In this document: piece by piece, positions 1 through 10,690 of the stretch
Numbering within the stretch: the first letter of the stretch is position 1
Layout of the letters: each line of letters begins with the position of its first letter
Source of the DNA: Gnetum montanum
Lineage: Eukaryota; Streptophyta; Gnetopsida; Gnetales; Gnetaceae
NCBI GenBank assembly: GCA_015680685.1
Contig: MNCI01006839.1
Coordinates: 41,961-105,960, forward strand
DNA: 64,000 nt
Reading direction: 5' to 3'
The notes under the pieces: model-generated
The model's input: the letters and a program-made list of their open reading frames with translations, nothing else
What the model was told of the DNA's origin: nothing
Database searches by the model: none
Made by a program: the position numbers and the translations under genes

Positions 1-188
1 ATTCTAACTCTGGAGGGATCAAACTGCCAGAGCTTCGCTACTTCTAGCCAGGATTGGGAAATAAGGGGAGTGCCGCCTCTTATTTATAGATATGGCGGCG
101 GACCGCGATATCACGTACGCGATATCGCAGGGAAAGACGCGATATCGCGTACGCGATATTGCGACATAGTGCATGTCGTGTCTCATCA
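1..188 (-). repeat. LTR fragment, GATATC subfamily (cut by window edge)
   Basis: The first 188 bases are the U3 end of a gypsy LTR read on the minus strand. The terminus CTCATCA is at 182-188, the palindromic GATATC array at 105-163, and a TATA box (TCTATAAATAA on the minus strand) at 80-90. R-type sequence runs from there to the window edge. It matches the ends of the LTRs at 6422-7313, 14584-15423 and 61316-62179. CpGs in the palindromes are largely intact, so this copy looks younger than most others. The rest of the element lies to the left. Confidence 0.75.
105..163. promoter_or_regulatory. Palindromic GATATC array in LTR U3
   Basis: There are two consecutive near-palindromes. At 105-128 there are 24 bp with one mismatched pair. 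At 138-163 there are 26 bp with one mismatched pair and a perfect 18-bp core, ATATCGCGTACGCGATAT (142-159). They lie just upstream of the TATA box in the minus-strand reading and fill most of the very short U3. Similar but more decayed arrays occur at the same place in the other LTRs of this subfamily. A role as paired binding sites for a dimeric activator is an inference. Confidence 0.6.
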
Positions 189-904
189 CTTATCATAGTT
201 GTAGTAGAGCTCTTGTAGTTTTGTCATTTGAGAGTTAGAATATTTTTTTGAGTGCCCATAGTAGGAGTCAAAAAGTGTATAGATCCTTATTCGAGCACTG
301 ATGTACTTGAGCACACTAGTGTGAATGACAATAAATATGAGCCTTTTGATCAAACCTTACAGCACTTGGAATAGATTAATGATTTATTTCTACATTTACT
401 ATTTTCATTAGTTATGAAATTAATTAAGATAAGTAAGACTTTAATTAATTAATGAATTAAGATAAATAAATTAAACACATAAGTACGATTGTTTCAAGCA
501 TAACATATAGCACTTGGTAATCCCAACAATGCACAACACTTAGTAGCCCAGCAGTGTTGTATGCATTTAGGATGTATACGAAAAGTGAGACTGGATGTTT
601 ATGTTAGGATAGTTAGTTATTAATAAGTAATTAGATTAGTTAAATTGGTTCATAAATTGAGTTTCAACTTCTTATTAATTGTAGATGAATAAAATATAAA
701 ATAATAAAAAATCATGTGTCCCAATTACACTTAACCATACAACTAAGCTTCATAAGTGTAGTTGGGAAGATAATGATCATTATGGTTAGATTTCACTCCT
801 AGAACCAGTGTACTTGGGAACTGAAGGTCTATGGAGTTTGACTGGATTATGCATGAATACTTGTAATTTGTATGGTTGGGTGTAGGGTATATTCACTACT
901 CATA
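189..904 (+). repeat. 5'-truncated LTR, plus orientation
   Basis: This is R-U5 sequence of the same LTR family read on the plus strand. It has the conserved TTGTAG / GAGAGTTAGAATATTT block, a polyadenylation-type AATAAA in AATAAATATGAG near 330-345, the paired TTGGTAATCCCA-type repeats, and a decayed terminus near 900. U3 is missing because the minus-strand LTR at 1-188 abuts it head to head. Confidence 0.6.
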
Positions 905-1626
905 AATCTCAAACTTGAATAAATAGTATTAGAAAATCAATTTGGATTTATGCTAGGGAGATCTACTATAGAGGATATCTTTTTAACATGATAATTAATT
1001 AAGGCATAAAACATAGAGAAAATCTATCTAGGACATTCATTGACTTAGAAAATGTATATAATAGGTGCTTAGAGACATTATTTGGTAGGCCTTATAGAGG
1101 AAAAACATTTATGATAAATATATTAAAGTGATTTAAGATATGTATGAAGAAGTTATCACTAAAATTAGAATAGCTTGTGAAACCATATATGATTTTCTAG
1201 TCATAGTAGGTCTACATCAAGGATTTACACATAGCCCATACTTATTTGTCATGATTATGGATAAATTACTAAAGAAAATACAAGATGAAATCCCTTGGTG
1301 TATGTTATTTGTGGATGATATTGTGTTGGTGGATATGGCTCTAGAAAATATTACTTCTAAAATGGAGAAGTGGATACATGCTCTAGAATCAAAAGACTTA
1401 AAACAATAACAGAAGTAAGAAAAAAAAATACAATTTCAATAGCAACATATACAATAGTAAAATAAAAGTGAATTCAAAATTCAAAAGTCCCTCATTGCAA
1501 ATAGTTTTGCTACTTAGTATTAGTGCTCCAATTAGATGGTAAAATTGATAAATATATAAAAAATAAGATTGAGGTAGGATAGTCAAATAGAGATAGGTTA
1601 GTGGTTTTCTTTGTCATAAAATAATT
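905..1626 (+). pseudogene. LINE (RTE-like) reverse transcriptase, 5' part of split copy
   Basis: This is a decayed non-LTR reverse transcriptase. Translation near 937-1080 gives NQFGFMLGRSTIED and FIDLEN-Y, the usual fingers and palm motifs. The open part at 1140-1409 reads MYEEVITKIR, GLHQGFTHSPYLF and WCMLFVDDIVLVD. The catalytic FADD box is present as FVDD, with both aspartates kept. There are frameshifts upstream. The copy stops at 1626, where gypsy element E2 inserted with TSD CCAAT, and its C-terminal part resumes at 23543. Assignment to the RTE clade rests on wording of the motifs recalled from plant RTE elements, not on a tree. Confidence 0.75.
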
Positions 1627-1631
1627 CCAAT
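1627..1631. repeat. Target-site duplication of E2 (left)
   Basis: CCAAT at 1627-1631 is repeated exactly at 23538-23542, immediately outside the two LTR termini. Both copies lie within LINE sequence. Confidence 0.85.
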
Positions 1632-2518
1632 GGATGAGTGGTGAATAGACCCTACACCCAACCATATGAATCACTAAGTGTTCATGCATGATCTAGTCGA
1701 ACTCTATGGACGTATAGCCTTCTAAGTACATTGGTATCTAGGAAGTGAAACTAACCATTGCAATTGTTGTCTTTCCAATTACACTTGTGAAATGCAAAGG
1801 TATGATTAACTGCAATTGAGGTACATGATTTTTATCATTTTTATGTTTTATGTTTTAAGTCACTTAAGGATAAAGAATAATTAATAAAATAAAATAATTA
1901 AATTGCTAATTTAATCTAACTAGCTACACCTAATTAATCCTAACATAAGCATCCATTCCCACTTTCCATACACATCCTAAACACGTTTAATGCTACTAGG
2001 TTACCAAACATTAAGCATTACTAGGATTACCAAGCACCAAGCATATGCTCAAAGTGGTCGTACTTATGTGCTTGATTAATCACTATTTAATCTAGCTTAA
2101 TTGATTAATTAATTACTTAAAGCATTAAAGGACATTGAATAAAACATTAAATGCATAAGTAAAAAATTAATTTATTTTGAAGTGCTATAAGGTTTATCAA
2201 AATGCTTATCTTTATTATTGCACACACAATGCCATGCTTAGGTACAATTGTGCTTGCATAAAGATTTGTACACCTTGACTCCTATTGTGAGCACTTAGAA
2301 AAATAGTCTAACTTTTAAGCAAGAAAACTACAAGATCTCTACTATAACTATGACAAAATATGTCATAAACATGGTAGACATGCACATAATTATAGGAAAA
2401 AATATACACTATGTCGATGAGGCCACATTAATGTATCAAATCCCACGTCGACACAGCCGTGTCAATAGGGTTGGGTCATCGGGGCCTCATCGACTAACCC
2501 AAAAAATGTGACTCATCA
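1632..2518 (-). repeat. 3' LTR of E2
   Basis: This 887-bp LTR is similar along its length to 22642-23537. Its outer end reads GGATGAG (first T mutated to G) and its inner end CTCATCA. U3 contains GTCGA/GGCC-type repeats (about 2405-2500) in place of the GATATC array of the E1 subfamily. A TATA-like box, the paired ACTAGGTTACCAA repeats (about 1990-2036) and an AATAA-type signal are present. Confidence 0.88.
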
Positions 2519-2530
2519 TAGCCCCATAAC
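2519..2530 (-). other. Polypurine tract of E2
   Basis: The minus strand reads TTATGGGGCTA directly against the LTR start TGATGAG. It is equivalent to CATGGGGGTA in E4 and CATGGGGATA in E1. It is preceded by a conserved AACTCATCC/GGATGAGTT segment in all copies. Confidence 0.75.
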
Positions 2531-2789
2531 TAAATGAAAACTCATCCTTGAGTGAACAAAAGAAGCACAAAGTTTCTTACAAAATTTTGGTAAGATAACA
2601 AATTATTGACTATCTACTGACATACATAAATAGAACACTAAGTGCCTGAGTGTATGAAATTACAATCATTACAAAATTTTGGTGTTTAGGACAACAAAAT
2701 TAAACATCAAGAAAAAAATGACAAACATAATTCCTTGGATGACACAAAGACAAGGAAGAAGTTTAAATGGTCCCAAGTAGTGGAGGCTC

Positions 2790-5655
2790 TTGGGGCTTCG
2801 AAGGACCTTTTCCTACTTCAAGTGCACGTGATGGTTGATGTAGTTGTGATTATCCTATGGTAGTTGTAGCTTCTGGTAGAAGATAGAAGGCATCCAACAA
2901 TGCCTTTATCTTTTTCTCCTTACTCCTAGGATCATTCATGGTCCATGCTGCATCATGAATGTGGGTCATGTGGAAACATTCCAAGGACAAGGCATTGCTA
3001 GGAATAACTCCTCCACATTGATGAACTAGGCAGCGAAAAGCTTACGTTTGGCATTGAACTCATTTATTGCATTCTACATCTCCTAGTAGTCACTCATTCT
3101 CTTGGCCAACTTCTTAGTTGTAGACCATTGATCAATGAAGTGCTACCTAAGAACATCGAGTTCTGCATTTGCGACCTCAATCTTCTACTTAGTGTCTTTG
3201 TGATGCTTGAACTTAGTCTTGTACAACAAGTACAAATTGGCCACCTATTTCTCCAATTTAGACTATAGCCGTCTGATAGTCAGCATTTCTAGATTGGCAT
3301 AATGGAGATTGTCAAGATTCATGTACTCCATCATCTTCTCGATCTGCAGCTCCTTCATGTGGATCTTTGCCTTATTGTAGTCATTGAGCCCATCAAAGAT
3401 AGGTTGCTAGAAATCACCTCCTTCCTTGAGCTTCTAAAAAGCCTGATTAATTTTTTCCTTCATCATTGAAATATGTTTTTCATTGATTTCTGTTTGTAAA
3501 GCAACTTGATCTTTGTAGTGACTTTTGACTCTCAAATTTGAGAGCCTCATTTTTCCTGGAAACTACCTCTATTGCAAATTTCTAGCAAAGGGCTTGGACT
3601 TCCTCCATGGAGAAATTTTTATTTTCAACTACCAATCTCTTCAATTCAATGTTTACTCTAGCTAGCTACTCCTATTGTTGATGGATGAAATTTTGCATTT
3701 TCTACTTTTACACATTAACATTTTATAGGCGATGATTTTCTATGGTCAAGGTGACATTCTCTTGGTGAGTCTAATTCAAACCCTTTTGGATATTATACAT
3801 GGTCACATTGGCCAAGGACTTATCAAAGATTATCATCTCCTTCATGTCCTCAACCTTATTGAGCTTTTCTTAAAGCTTCATCATGGATCAATGCAAGGCT
3901 GAGAAGTGCAAGATTAGTAAGGTGGGCTCTTAATTTAGTAGCCTTCATAGCCATACATTGCTTTTGAGCCCAAGATGTCTAGAGTTTCCCTTCTATGATA
4001 ATGCATTTTCCCCTTGCTTTTAATAGTTTCAACTAAGTCACAGTGATTGTATTTGGAAGGTCAAAGATATCTGGAATCAATTGCCCAGTTCCCACCAGTT
4101 AATCCAACAACTCCTCGTGTTGGGCTATGCTCAATCATCTGCTAACTGTTCTTGTAGATGTTTGTACATCTTTGAGTGCAGAAACATCTAGTTTAGATGT
4201 CGTAGGTGCATTCAATGCCTCAGTAATTCTATCAGCAACCACCTTTGTTATTGTCTCCTACTAATGGTGCTGCATCACCAAAATAGTTGCCCCATCACCC
4301 TCCTTCAGATGCACAAAGAAAGTAGTAGAATTTCCAAAGATTTCTAGAAATTGTTGCTATTGTGAGAGAGAAACCGTTACCTCTTGGATGCTAAGATTTG
4401 ATCTTGTAGGTAGCTATATTCTTTGGGCTGAAAAGATTATTCCACATCCCTTCATTTGGCTAATGGTTTGAGTCACTTCGTTGAGGTGACTCATCATTGA
4501 GTGATACATAGATGGATCGCCATCACTCATTCTTACTCATTACTCTTGCTCATGCAAGAGCTACTCTCAAATCTCGTGCATTCATTCAAGGGTAATGTAG
4601 AACTGCAGTGTGGTTTGGTGAGTGGGAAACTGCTATGGTAGTTTTTGCCTTTCTTCCTTGGTTGTGGTAGGGATATTATATTTTATCATTTTTTCCAAAG
4701 AAACAGAAAGAGTATGCCTAATTGTATCATTGGCGTAGTGAACTATCCCTACCCTTTGCATAGTTTTCTGATGAGGCAGGGAAAGGGCAAGGCCTTCCTT
4801 CCACGTTCATTTTCTTTAAATCACTTCTCTATCTCTAGATTAATCAACTGTGGAGGGTTCATAGGGAATTTTTCATTTAGAGTAACACATGTGTAGGTGG
4901 AAAAGGTAGTCACCTTATTAGGACTCACTGTTGGATTGAGGTGATAGGCCACTATCTTAAAATATATGCACTTTGCTAGGGTGAGTGCATCATACTCCTT
5001 GTGGTCCACTCCATAACATCGTTGGGTCTACTTCTTCTTTACCTTCGAGTCTACTTGTGTAGAGATATCTACCAAATTTCTTTCAATATCAAGCAACCTA
5101 AGGGCCTATGTAATGACCTCCAATGAGTAGGACATTTAAATGTCCTTGATTTTGATAGTGGCTTCCACCCGCCTACAGTTCGAGAAGAGACATGTCTCTC
5201 CTATGTACCATTCCCCATTGGAAGTGATGATTGGCCACATGGGGGAGTTCTGTAATTATTTCTTAACTTTTGATAAAGCATGTTCTAAGAATGGTCCAAA
5301 GTTGAATTCTTTAAGAACTAAATGTTGGATGTCATAAGGCTTGATCTAATCAAGGTAGGCTTGAGTCAATGTAAGCTCAAGTCTTGGCACCAGTCTTGGT
5401 GCCTCATCTTGATGGGATTATTTAGTTACAACTGCTTCTTTGGGAATCTATCAAACAAATTCTACTTTGGGCTCCTTTCAAAGAGGTCCTATCGAATGAG
5501 TTTCTACTACCTATTCTTGGGATTATTCTTGCTACCCCCTTCCAACTCGAGGTCATTTGTCCCTTGGTTAAGATGGTCCTCCTTCCTACAGGTGTTTCGG
5601 TGTAGGTGCCATCTCTAGAAGCTATAAGGGTTGAAGAATTGAGTGAATTAGACAA
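2790..5655 (-). pseudogene. ORF2 of E2 (third ORF, ALPFPCLI domain plus coiled coil), decayed
   Basis: This lies where an env-like ORF sits in Athila elements, between pol and the 3' LTR. The N-terminal half gives FNFGPF, WPIITSNGEWYIGE, YFKIVAYHLNPT and KALPFPCLIRKLC. All have close counterparts in E1 (FGPFTKF, YFKIGTYHTFPT, FALPFPCLIKKLC). A middle block at about 4500-3950 reads MSHLNEVTQTISQM, GDGATILVMQHH and VVADRITEALNAP. The C-terminal half (about 3500-2940) is heptad-like and Lys/Glu-rich (EYMNLDNLHYANLEML) and ends with PCPW. At least three stops near 3350-3190 are TAG where homologues have Gln. The ALPFPCLI motif recalls the 'putative plant transposon protein' domain found with Athila-type elements. 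Function is unknown. Confidence 0.75.
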
Positions 5656-5689
5656 ATAGTTTGAAAGTTATGAGCTCTAGAAGGATTTG

Positions 5690-5890
5690 AGCTCTGAAGA
5701 ATTGCAAAACCTTCCCTTATGTTTGAAGAAAATGGAAAAAAATTCCTAAGTTGTGGATTCTATATATAGAAGTTTTCCATTGCATTGACTAGGCCTCATT
5801 GATGGGGCTTAGTTGACGCAGTAAACTGTGTTGACTAGGCCTAGTCGATGTAGCTATTGATCATCATTGACCAAGTCAAAATTCAAAAAA
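5690..5890 (-). promoter_or_regulatory. U3-like internal promoter upstream of E2 ORF2
   Basis: On the minus strand a repeat array (5780-5865; GACTAGGCC and GTCGA-type motifs like the U3 of E2's own LTRs) is followed by a TATA box, CTATATATAG at about 5760, then about 100 bp of leader into ORF2. The order of repeats, TATA and leader matches 10862-11060 of E1, where the repeats are of E1's own GATATC type. Promoter function is inferred from this layout. Confidence 0.5.
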
Positions 5891-6416
5891 TACAATGTAG
5901 TTAAATGTAGTTTTTGAATGAAATTGTAGTTAAATGAAAGCCCCAAAAGCCAAGAACATAATGAGATAAATGAAGAGGGTTTGAGATTTTACAAAAGATG
6001 GAAAATAATTGGAGAAATTCTTAAAGGAGCATGTAGTTGGATGCAACTGATGGGGAATGCAAAATATTTTATTACCAAAATGTCCAAGGATAAGGAACAT
6101 AACTAGCCTAACTAAGAGGTATACAAGTGGATACTCCCCATAGTAGGCTTATGCACTTTTTGCCCTTGCATAACCTCAACTAAGAAGTCCATGGGCCCCA
6201 TAGTTGATTAATGGTTATGAAAAGTTAAGGACCCAAAACCCAAAGAATCTACCTAGGAATCTCAACACATCAAACTAAGACATTGAACAAAAACATGAAA
6301 AATGATAGTGAGGTGAGTTATGAAAAGCATTGATGGATGGGTTTCCCAATCATGGTTAGATGAAGTCCCTTATGAATTTTATGGTTAGATGACTTGATAA
6401 AGTCCAACCTTAGTCT
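5891..6416 (-). other. E2 non-coding spacer between pol and ORF2 promoter (left part)
   Basis: No open frame is supported. The segment aligns by eye with 11100-11700 of E1 and 39300-39770 of E4. It includes a shared block at 6121-6147 (minus strand core ATGGGGAG) and continues beyond the E1 insertion at 15429. Confidence 0.55.
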
Positions 6417-6421
6417 AGATC
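6417..6421. repeat. Target-site duplication of E1 (left)
   Basis: AGATC at 6417-6421 is repeated exactly at 15424-15428, outside the LTR ends of E1. Joining the flanks restores E2 sequence that is collinear with E4 around 39740-39790. Confidence 0.9.
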
Positions 6422-7313
6422 TGATGAGTGGCGAGGTAGCCCTACACTCAACTATACGAATATGAGCATTTCACGCACGATCCGGTCAAACTCCGCAGAT
6501 GGGCTAGTTGTGGTTTCTAGATAATTACTTGTTGATCGCAATTTGTTGTCTTCCCACATGGACTAGTATTTGCTTTGTCACATATGGTTTAGTCCAGAGT
6601 GAGGTGTATGAGGTGTTCCTACACTAATGCTACTCCTGAAGGTAATGGGAAATAACTTTAACTAAGCTAAGAGAAAAAGGGAGAGAGGAAGCTAAGCTAA
6701 GAGGAGATAGGGTAAGAGAGTCTAAACTAGCCTAAGTGCGATGAGCATTCATTCCTTAATCATCCATACATATCTTGGACCTCATGCACGACTACTACTG
6801 GGATTACCAAGCGCAGATCCTAGGTACACTACTGGGTTACCAAGTAGTCACACTTAAATGCTCATGATTAATTTGTACTCATTCCGCGTTTAAGGAGTTT
6901 AGGGTGAAGATATATTAACTACGAAAGTAATAAATAATAATAATAATTAAATAATTAAACTAAGTGAATGTTGCAATGATGAAGTAATCTTAATCTTTAT
7001 TTCCGATCATGTGCGTGTCCAAGTACGTCACACTTGAATAAAGGATGCCATACAATTACAATCATCACACTGTGGGCATGCACTGGGAGAGAAGGTTGAG
7101 AGGAAGAAAACTGACGAAAAGATCCTACACTAAACTGACTTTCTAAGAATTGACCAAAGACTCCATTCCCATGTGCCTTCATGTCTATTTATAGGATCAC
7201 ACAGGAACACACACGAACTACGATATCACATATCTGATATCGTTGCTGGATGCGATATCGCGTATCCGATATCAGGGGTCCAATATTGCAACTTGATGAA
7301 TCACGATTCATCA
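6422..7313 (-). repeat. 3' LTR of E1
   Basis: This 892-bp LTR starts TGATGAGTGG and ends GATTCATCA. It carries GATATC repeats in U3 (about 7222-7275), a TATA box on the minus strand (CTATAAATA near 7185-7193), an AATAAAG signal and two ACTGGGTTACCAAG-type repeats at 6797-6811 and 6831-6844. It is nearly identical in layout to 14584-15423. Confidence 0.9.
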
Positions 7314-7323
7314 TATCCCCATG
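7314..7323 (-). other. Polypurine tract of E1
   Basis: CATGGGGATA on the minus strand directly abuts the LTR start TGATGAATC. It matches the PPTs of E2, E4 and E6. Confidence 0.75.
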
Positions 7324-7504
7324 ACTGAATGAAAACTCATCCTTAAGTCAGAATGAGAACAAGTCCTGTTGATTACACAGTGGATAGGTATGGAATTATT
7401 GACTAACTAGGGCACTATTCATGCTACAGTGGAGAACTTAATAGAAAAAGATTGAACACAACACGAAAAAATGAAAAATTCCTAAAATTACAAAATTAGG
7501 TGGA

Positions 7505-10296
7505 ACTCATGTGGTTCCTGGTGGTGGTGGCTCCTCCATGGGTTACTTTCCCTTATCTTGCACTCCAGGTTTTGGAAGGTGATGACGTTGAAGTAGTGCC
7601 TGGAGTTTCTCCTCTTCAATTTGAGGGTCCTATGCCATCCATGCTGATGCTCCAATGTTTTATGGAATTAGCACCTCCCATGGGCATGGTATTTGTGAAA
7701 AGATTATGTTTGCCTTGACATACCAGGCCGTAAACAGTTGTTGTTCCTCCTCGTAGGCTCTGGCTTTGTCTCTGTGCTTCTGAAAATTTGTAAGCCTTCC
7801 AACCAAGTCTATTACAACATCTTTTTATCCTTGGTAGCTTGCTTTAACCACTTCTAATTCAAAATTTGCAACTTCCAACTTCTGCAACATCTTCTTGTGT
7901 TCTGCAAATTTTGCTTCATACTTGGTGTAGGTGGTAGCTTCTTGCTTCTCGAGCTTTGTCCTCGAGTGCCCTGCTGTCAACATGGCTAGATTGGCATACC
8001 TTAGATTTGCCAACTCCATGTATTTTGTAAGATCTTGAATCTGTAGGTCTCGACTCTTAAGTTCTTCCTGGTGGGAAAATGCATATGTATTAAATATGGC
8101 CCACCAATCAGTGTGTGGTGCATTGAAAGCATTGATGTTTACCTTGGCCATATGGATCTCCTTTTTGATGATTTGTTTATACATTCCCACCTAGTCTCAG
8201 AAGTGCTATTTTAACTTTTCGTGCTGCTTGGCCTTGTTCTGCCATGTACTTATTTTGATGGCTATCTTTTGATAGATGGTGTGTACCTCCTCTATTTGAT
8301 TTTCTCTGGCCAAACGGTTCTTGTTTTGGTTGACCCTGATCAGCTGTCCTCACAGCTGCTAAAAATGTTCTTCGAGAACATTCTTTTGTTTCTCCACAGA
8401 GGTCAATTGAAGATTGTTAGCAACAAGCTTTTTTTTTCTTCTTGTAAGGACTTAAGTGCCTTGGCGTGTGTGTAAGTTTGCACTTGTGCCATGGAGGCAT
8501 TCCAAATGGCCTTCTCTTTTTCCTTTGCCATATTTTTATTTTTTTCCAGCAATTTGTTGAGTTGGTCTATCCTGAAGGTGTCTAGCTAGTCCACAAGAAT
8601 GAATTGAGAGGAATCTTGCTACACTACTTGTAGGGTTATGAGCCTTTCTTGTAGTCTTGCAAATTTTGCTTTTGCATGCTCAGCCCTCATCTTTGTCATG
8701 ACCAACTTTCCCTCGGTGGAGATGAGGTTTGATTATACTACCATAACAGCTTGTGGGATGTCAAACAAGGATGTCATCACCTGTCTTGTTTGCAACAGTC
8801 GATCAAGCACATCCTCATGTTCCATAGGAGTCATTAAGGGACCGACCAAAGTTTGAGCATCCCATGCTTCTGTGAAATCTACTGATGGCACAACAGGGAT
8901 GTTAAAAGATTCCTTGATGTGGTCCGTGACCACCTCTACAGCTCCAGCTACATCCTAGTGTTACATGACCACCACTGTGGCCCCTTCACCAATTTTTAGT
9001 TGCACTTGAAATGATGCATCATTCCCTAAAATTTGTTGTGACCAATAACTCTCCTCTCCTTCTATTTGAATGGACACCTCATCCCATGCATGATCTATAG
9101 AGACAATGGATTGTATGGTATCATTGATGACATCGAAGAGATTTGTATCATCACAACTTCCCCAACTGACTATCTCAATGATGGCCCTGAGATGGCTCAT
9201 CAACGGTCTATAGTCTTGGGGCGGTGGTGGCGGTTGGTCTTGCTAGCTCATGCTAGGCCCTACTTCTTACTGTTGACTAGGTCTCGTACTTGGAGGTTGG
9301 CTCGGCCCTACGAGTTGAGTTGCAGTGGGCCTCATCGTCTGTTCTTGCTCTTGTCCTAGCCCTAGCATCTCACCAGCAATTTTTCTTGCAGCTGGTGGCT
9401 TTAGCAGTTCAGCGTATGAAGCATTTTGGGCTTTCCTAAGAACATCGATAGTGTATCCTCGAATACCAGCATGCTTGCACAGCTTCTTGATGAGACAAGG
9501 GAAGGGTAATGCAAACTTCCCTATCTTAAGTTCTTCAAATTGCCTTAGGATCTCCATGAAATATAAATGAGGCAGGTTAGCATTAATCTTTTCCATTAAT
9601 ATCACACACCCTCTTGCCACATATGTTGAAATTCTATTTAACCCTTTTGTGGGGAAGGTGTGATAAGTTCCAATTTTAAAGTAGATTTTCTCTTCCAACG
9701 TCAACTCTTCATAGATCTTATCTTCTTTACCATACACCCTATCTAACTAAACCTTTCGCACATCAGCATTAGAGTGAGTGGAAAGATGAGCAACCTTTGG
9801 CCTTGTATTCAGAAGGTTTAATACTATAGAAGTGGCTTAGATGGAGAAATCAACAGATACACCACAAATGTTAAGTATAGTGCCTTATTCTTTATTGCGC
9901 CAGAATTGATACATTTCTCTTAAGTACCAGGCACCGATTTCAGAGAGGATAGGCCATAATGGGGATCCTTTGAGATGGTCTCTAACGGCCTCAGGAGCGA
10001 ATTTTGTAAAAGGTCCAAAGTTTAATTCCACGATCATGGTAGTTGATGTGGACTTTTCACGGATGGCTTGGACACACTCCAGGGACAACGTGAGGTGTCA
10101 TCCCTATTTAGGTACTACAACAGCTCCTTCTTTTGCCTATCTTGATTGCATAGTGGTAGTGGCAGGGTCTTCTTGATGGATACTGAATGATTGCTCCTGT
10201 TGGTCTACGTGTGGTTCAGCAAGCATGTGTCCTCTACCTCTGCTAGGTTGCTTAAACACACCTTGAGAGGGACCTTCTTGTACGCTTTGGGGCCAT
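7505..10296 (-). pseudogene. ORF2 of E1, about 930 codons, decayed (best preserved copy)
   Basis: One frame runs from about 10290 to 8733 with a handful of stops, then shifts near 8300-8400 and continues to about 7505. N-terminal blocks are LNFGPFTKFAPEAV, WPILSEIGAWYLREM, EEKIYFKIGTYHTFPTKG, ISTYVARGCVILMEK and FALPFPCLIKKLCKHAG. A Pro/Gln-rich linker (9370-9240) follows, then GEGATVVVM, VVTDHIKESFNIPVV and EDVLDRLLQTRQV. The last third is coiled-coil (KFARLQERL, QLNKLLEKNKNMAKEKEK, MELANLRYANLAMLTAG, EAKFAEHKKMLQKLE) and ends with PCPWEV and a proline-rich tail. Two adjacent stops (VM-H, about 8955-8965) fall where E2 has VMQHH-type sequence. An ATG at 10296 (MAPKRTRR) directly follows a good 3' splice site but is one frame off. 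No signal peptide or retroviral env feature is seen. Function is unknown. Confidence 0.78.
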
Positions 10297-10318
10297 CTGT
10301 AATCACACGGGGCCAATC

Positions 10319-10325
10319 ATTAGTA
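10319..10325 (-). promoter_or_regulatory. Possible branch point and 3' splice site before ORF2
   Basis: The minus strand has TACTAAT at 10319-10325. About two dozen bases later comes GATTACAG, ending at 10297, followed at once by ATGGCC. This is a good plant 3' splice site pattern and would deliver an ORF2 AUG at the start of an exon. The donor is not identified. Confidence 0.3.
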
Positions 10326-10690
10326 ATTTTTCTTACCAAAGTTAAATTATACCTTACTTCTTGCCTTAACGAGTTAATTTTGATTCTGTGTGATTTTAAA
10401 GTTAAGAGCTTTTATAGAAGTGTCCCCACAAGATTTTAATATTTGGTCCACTTTGCTTAGGTGGTTTTAGAGTTTTAATTTTCTGGTATAGGTAAGGAGA
10501 TGAAATTGTTTTTGACACATGTTTATTATTATTTTTATAATTAATTAGCCTTGATAGTGTCCTTTGGACGATGAAAAATTTCAAAAATTTTATGCATAAT
10601 TTGGTGTGTACCCCTCCCCCACGACTAAGCTAAACACTCTGGGTTCAAGTAGGTTCAGACGAAATGAAAATTGGAGCACCAGTGAGCGAG

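Noticed and set aside
7500-7718. 72-codon plus-strand ORF
   Set aside because: Antisense to the C-terminal end of E1 ORF2.
7505-10296. ORF2 as a retroviral envelope protein
   Set aside because: The position fits, but no signal peptide, furin-like site or C-terminal membrane anchor is seen, and the C-terminal half is a soluble coiled coil.
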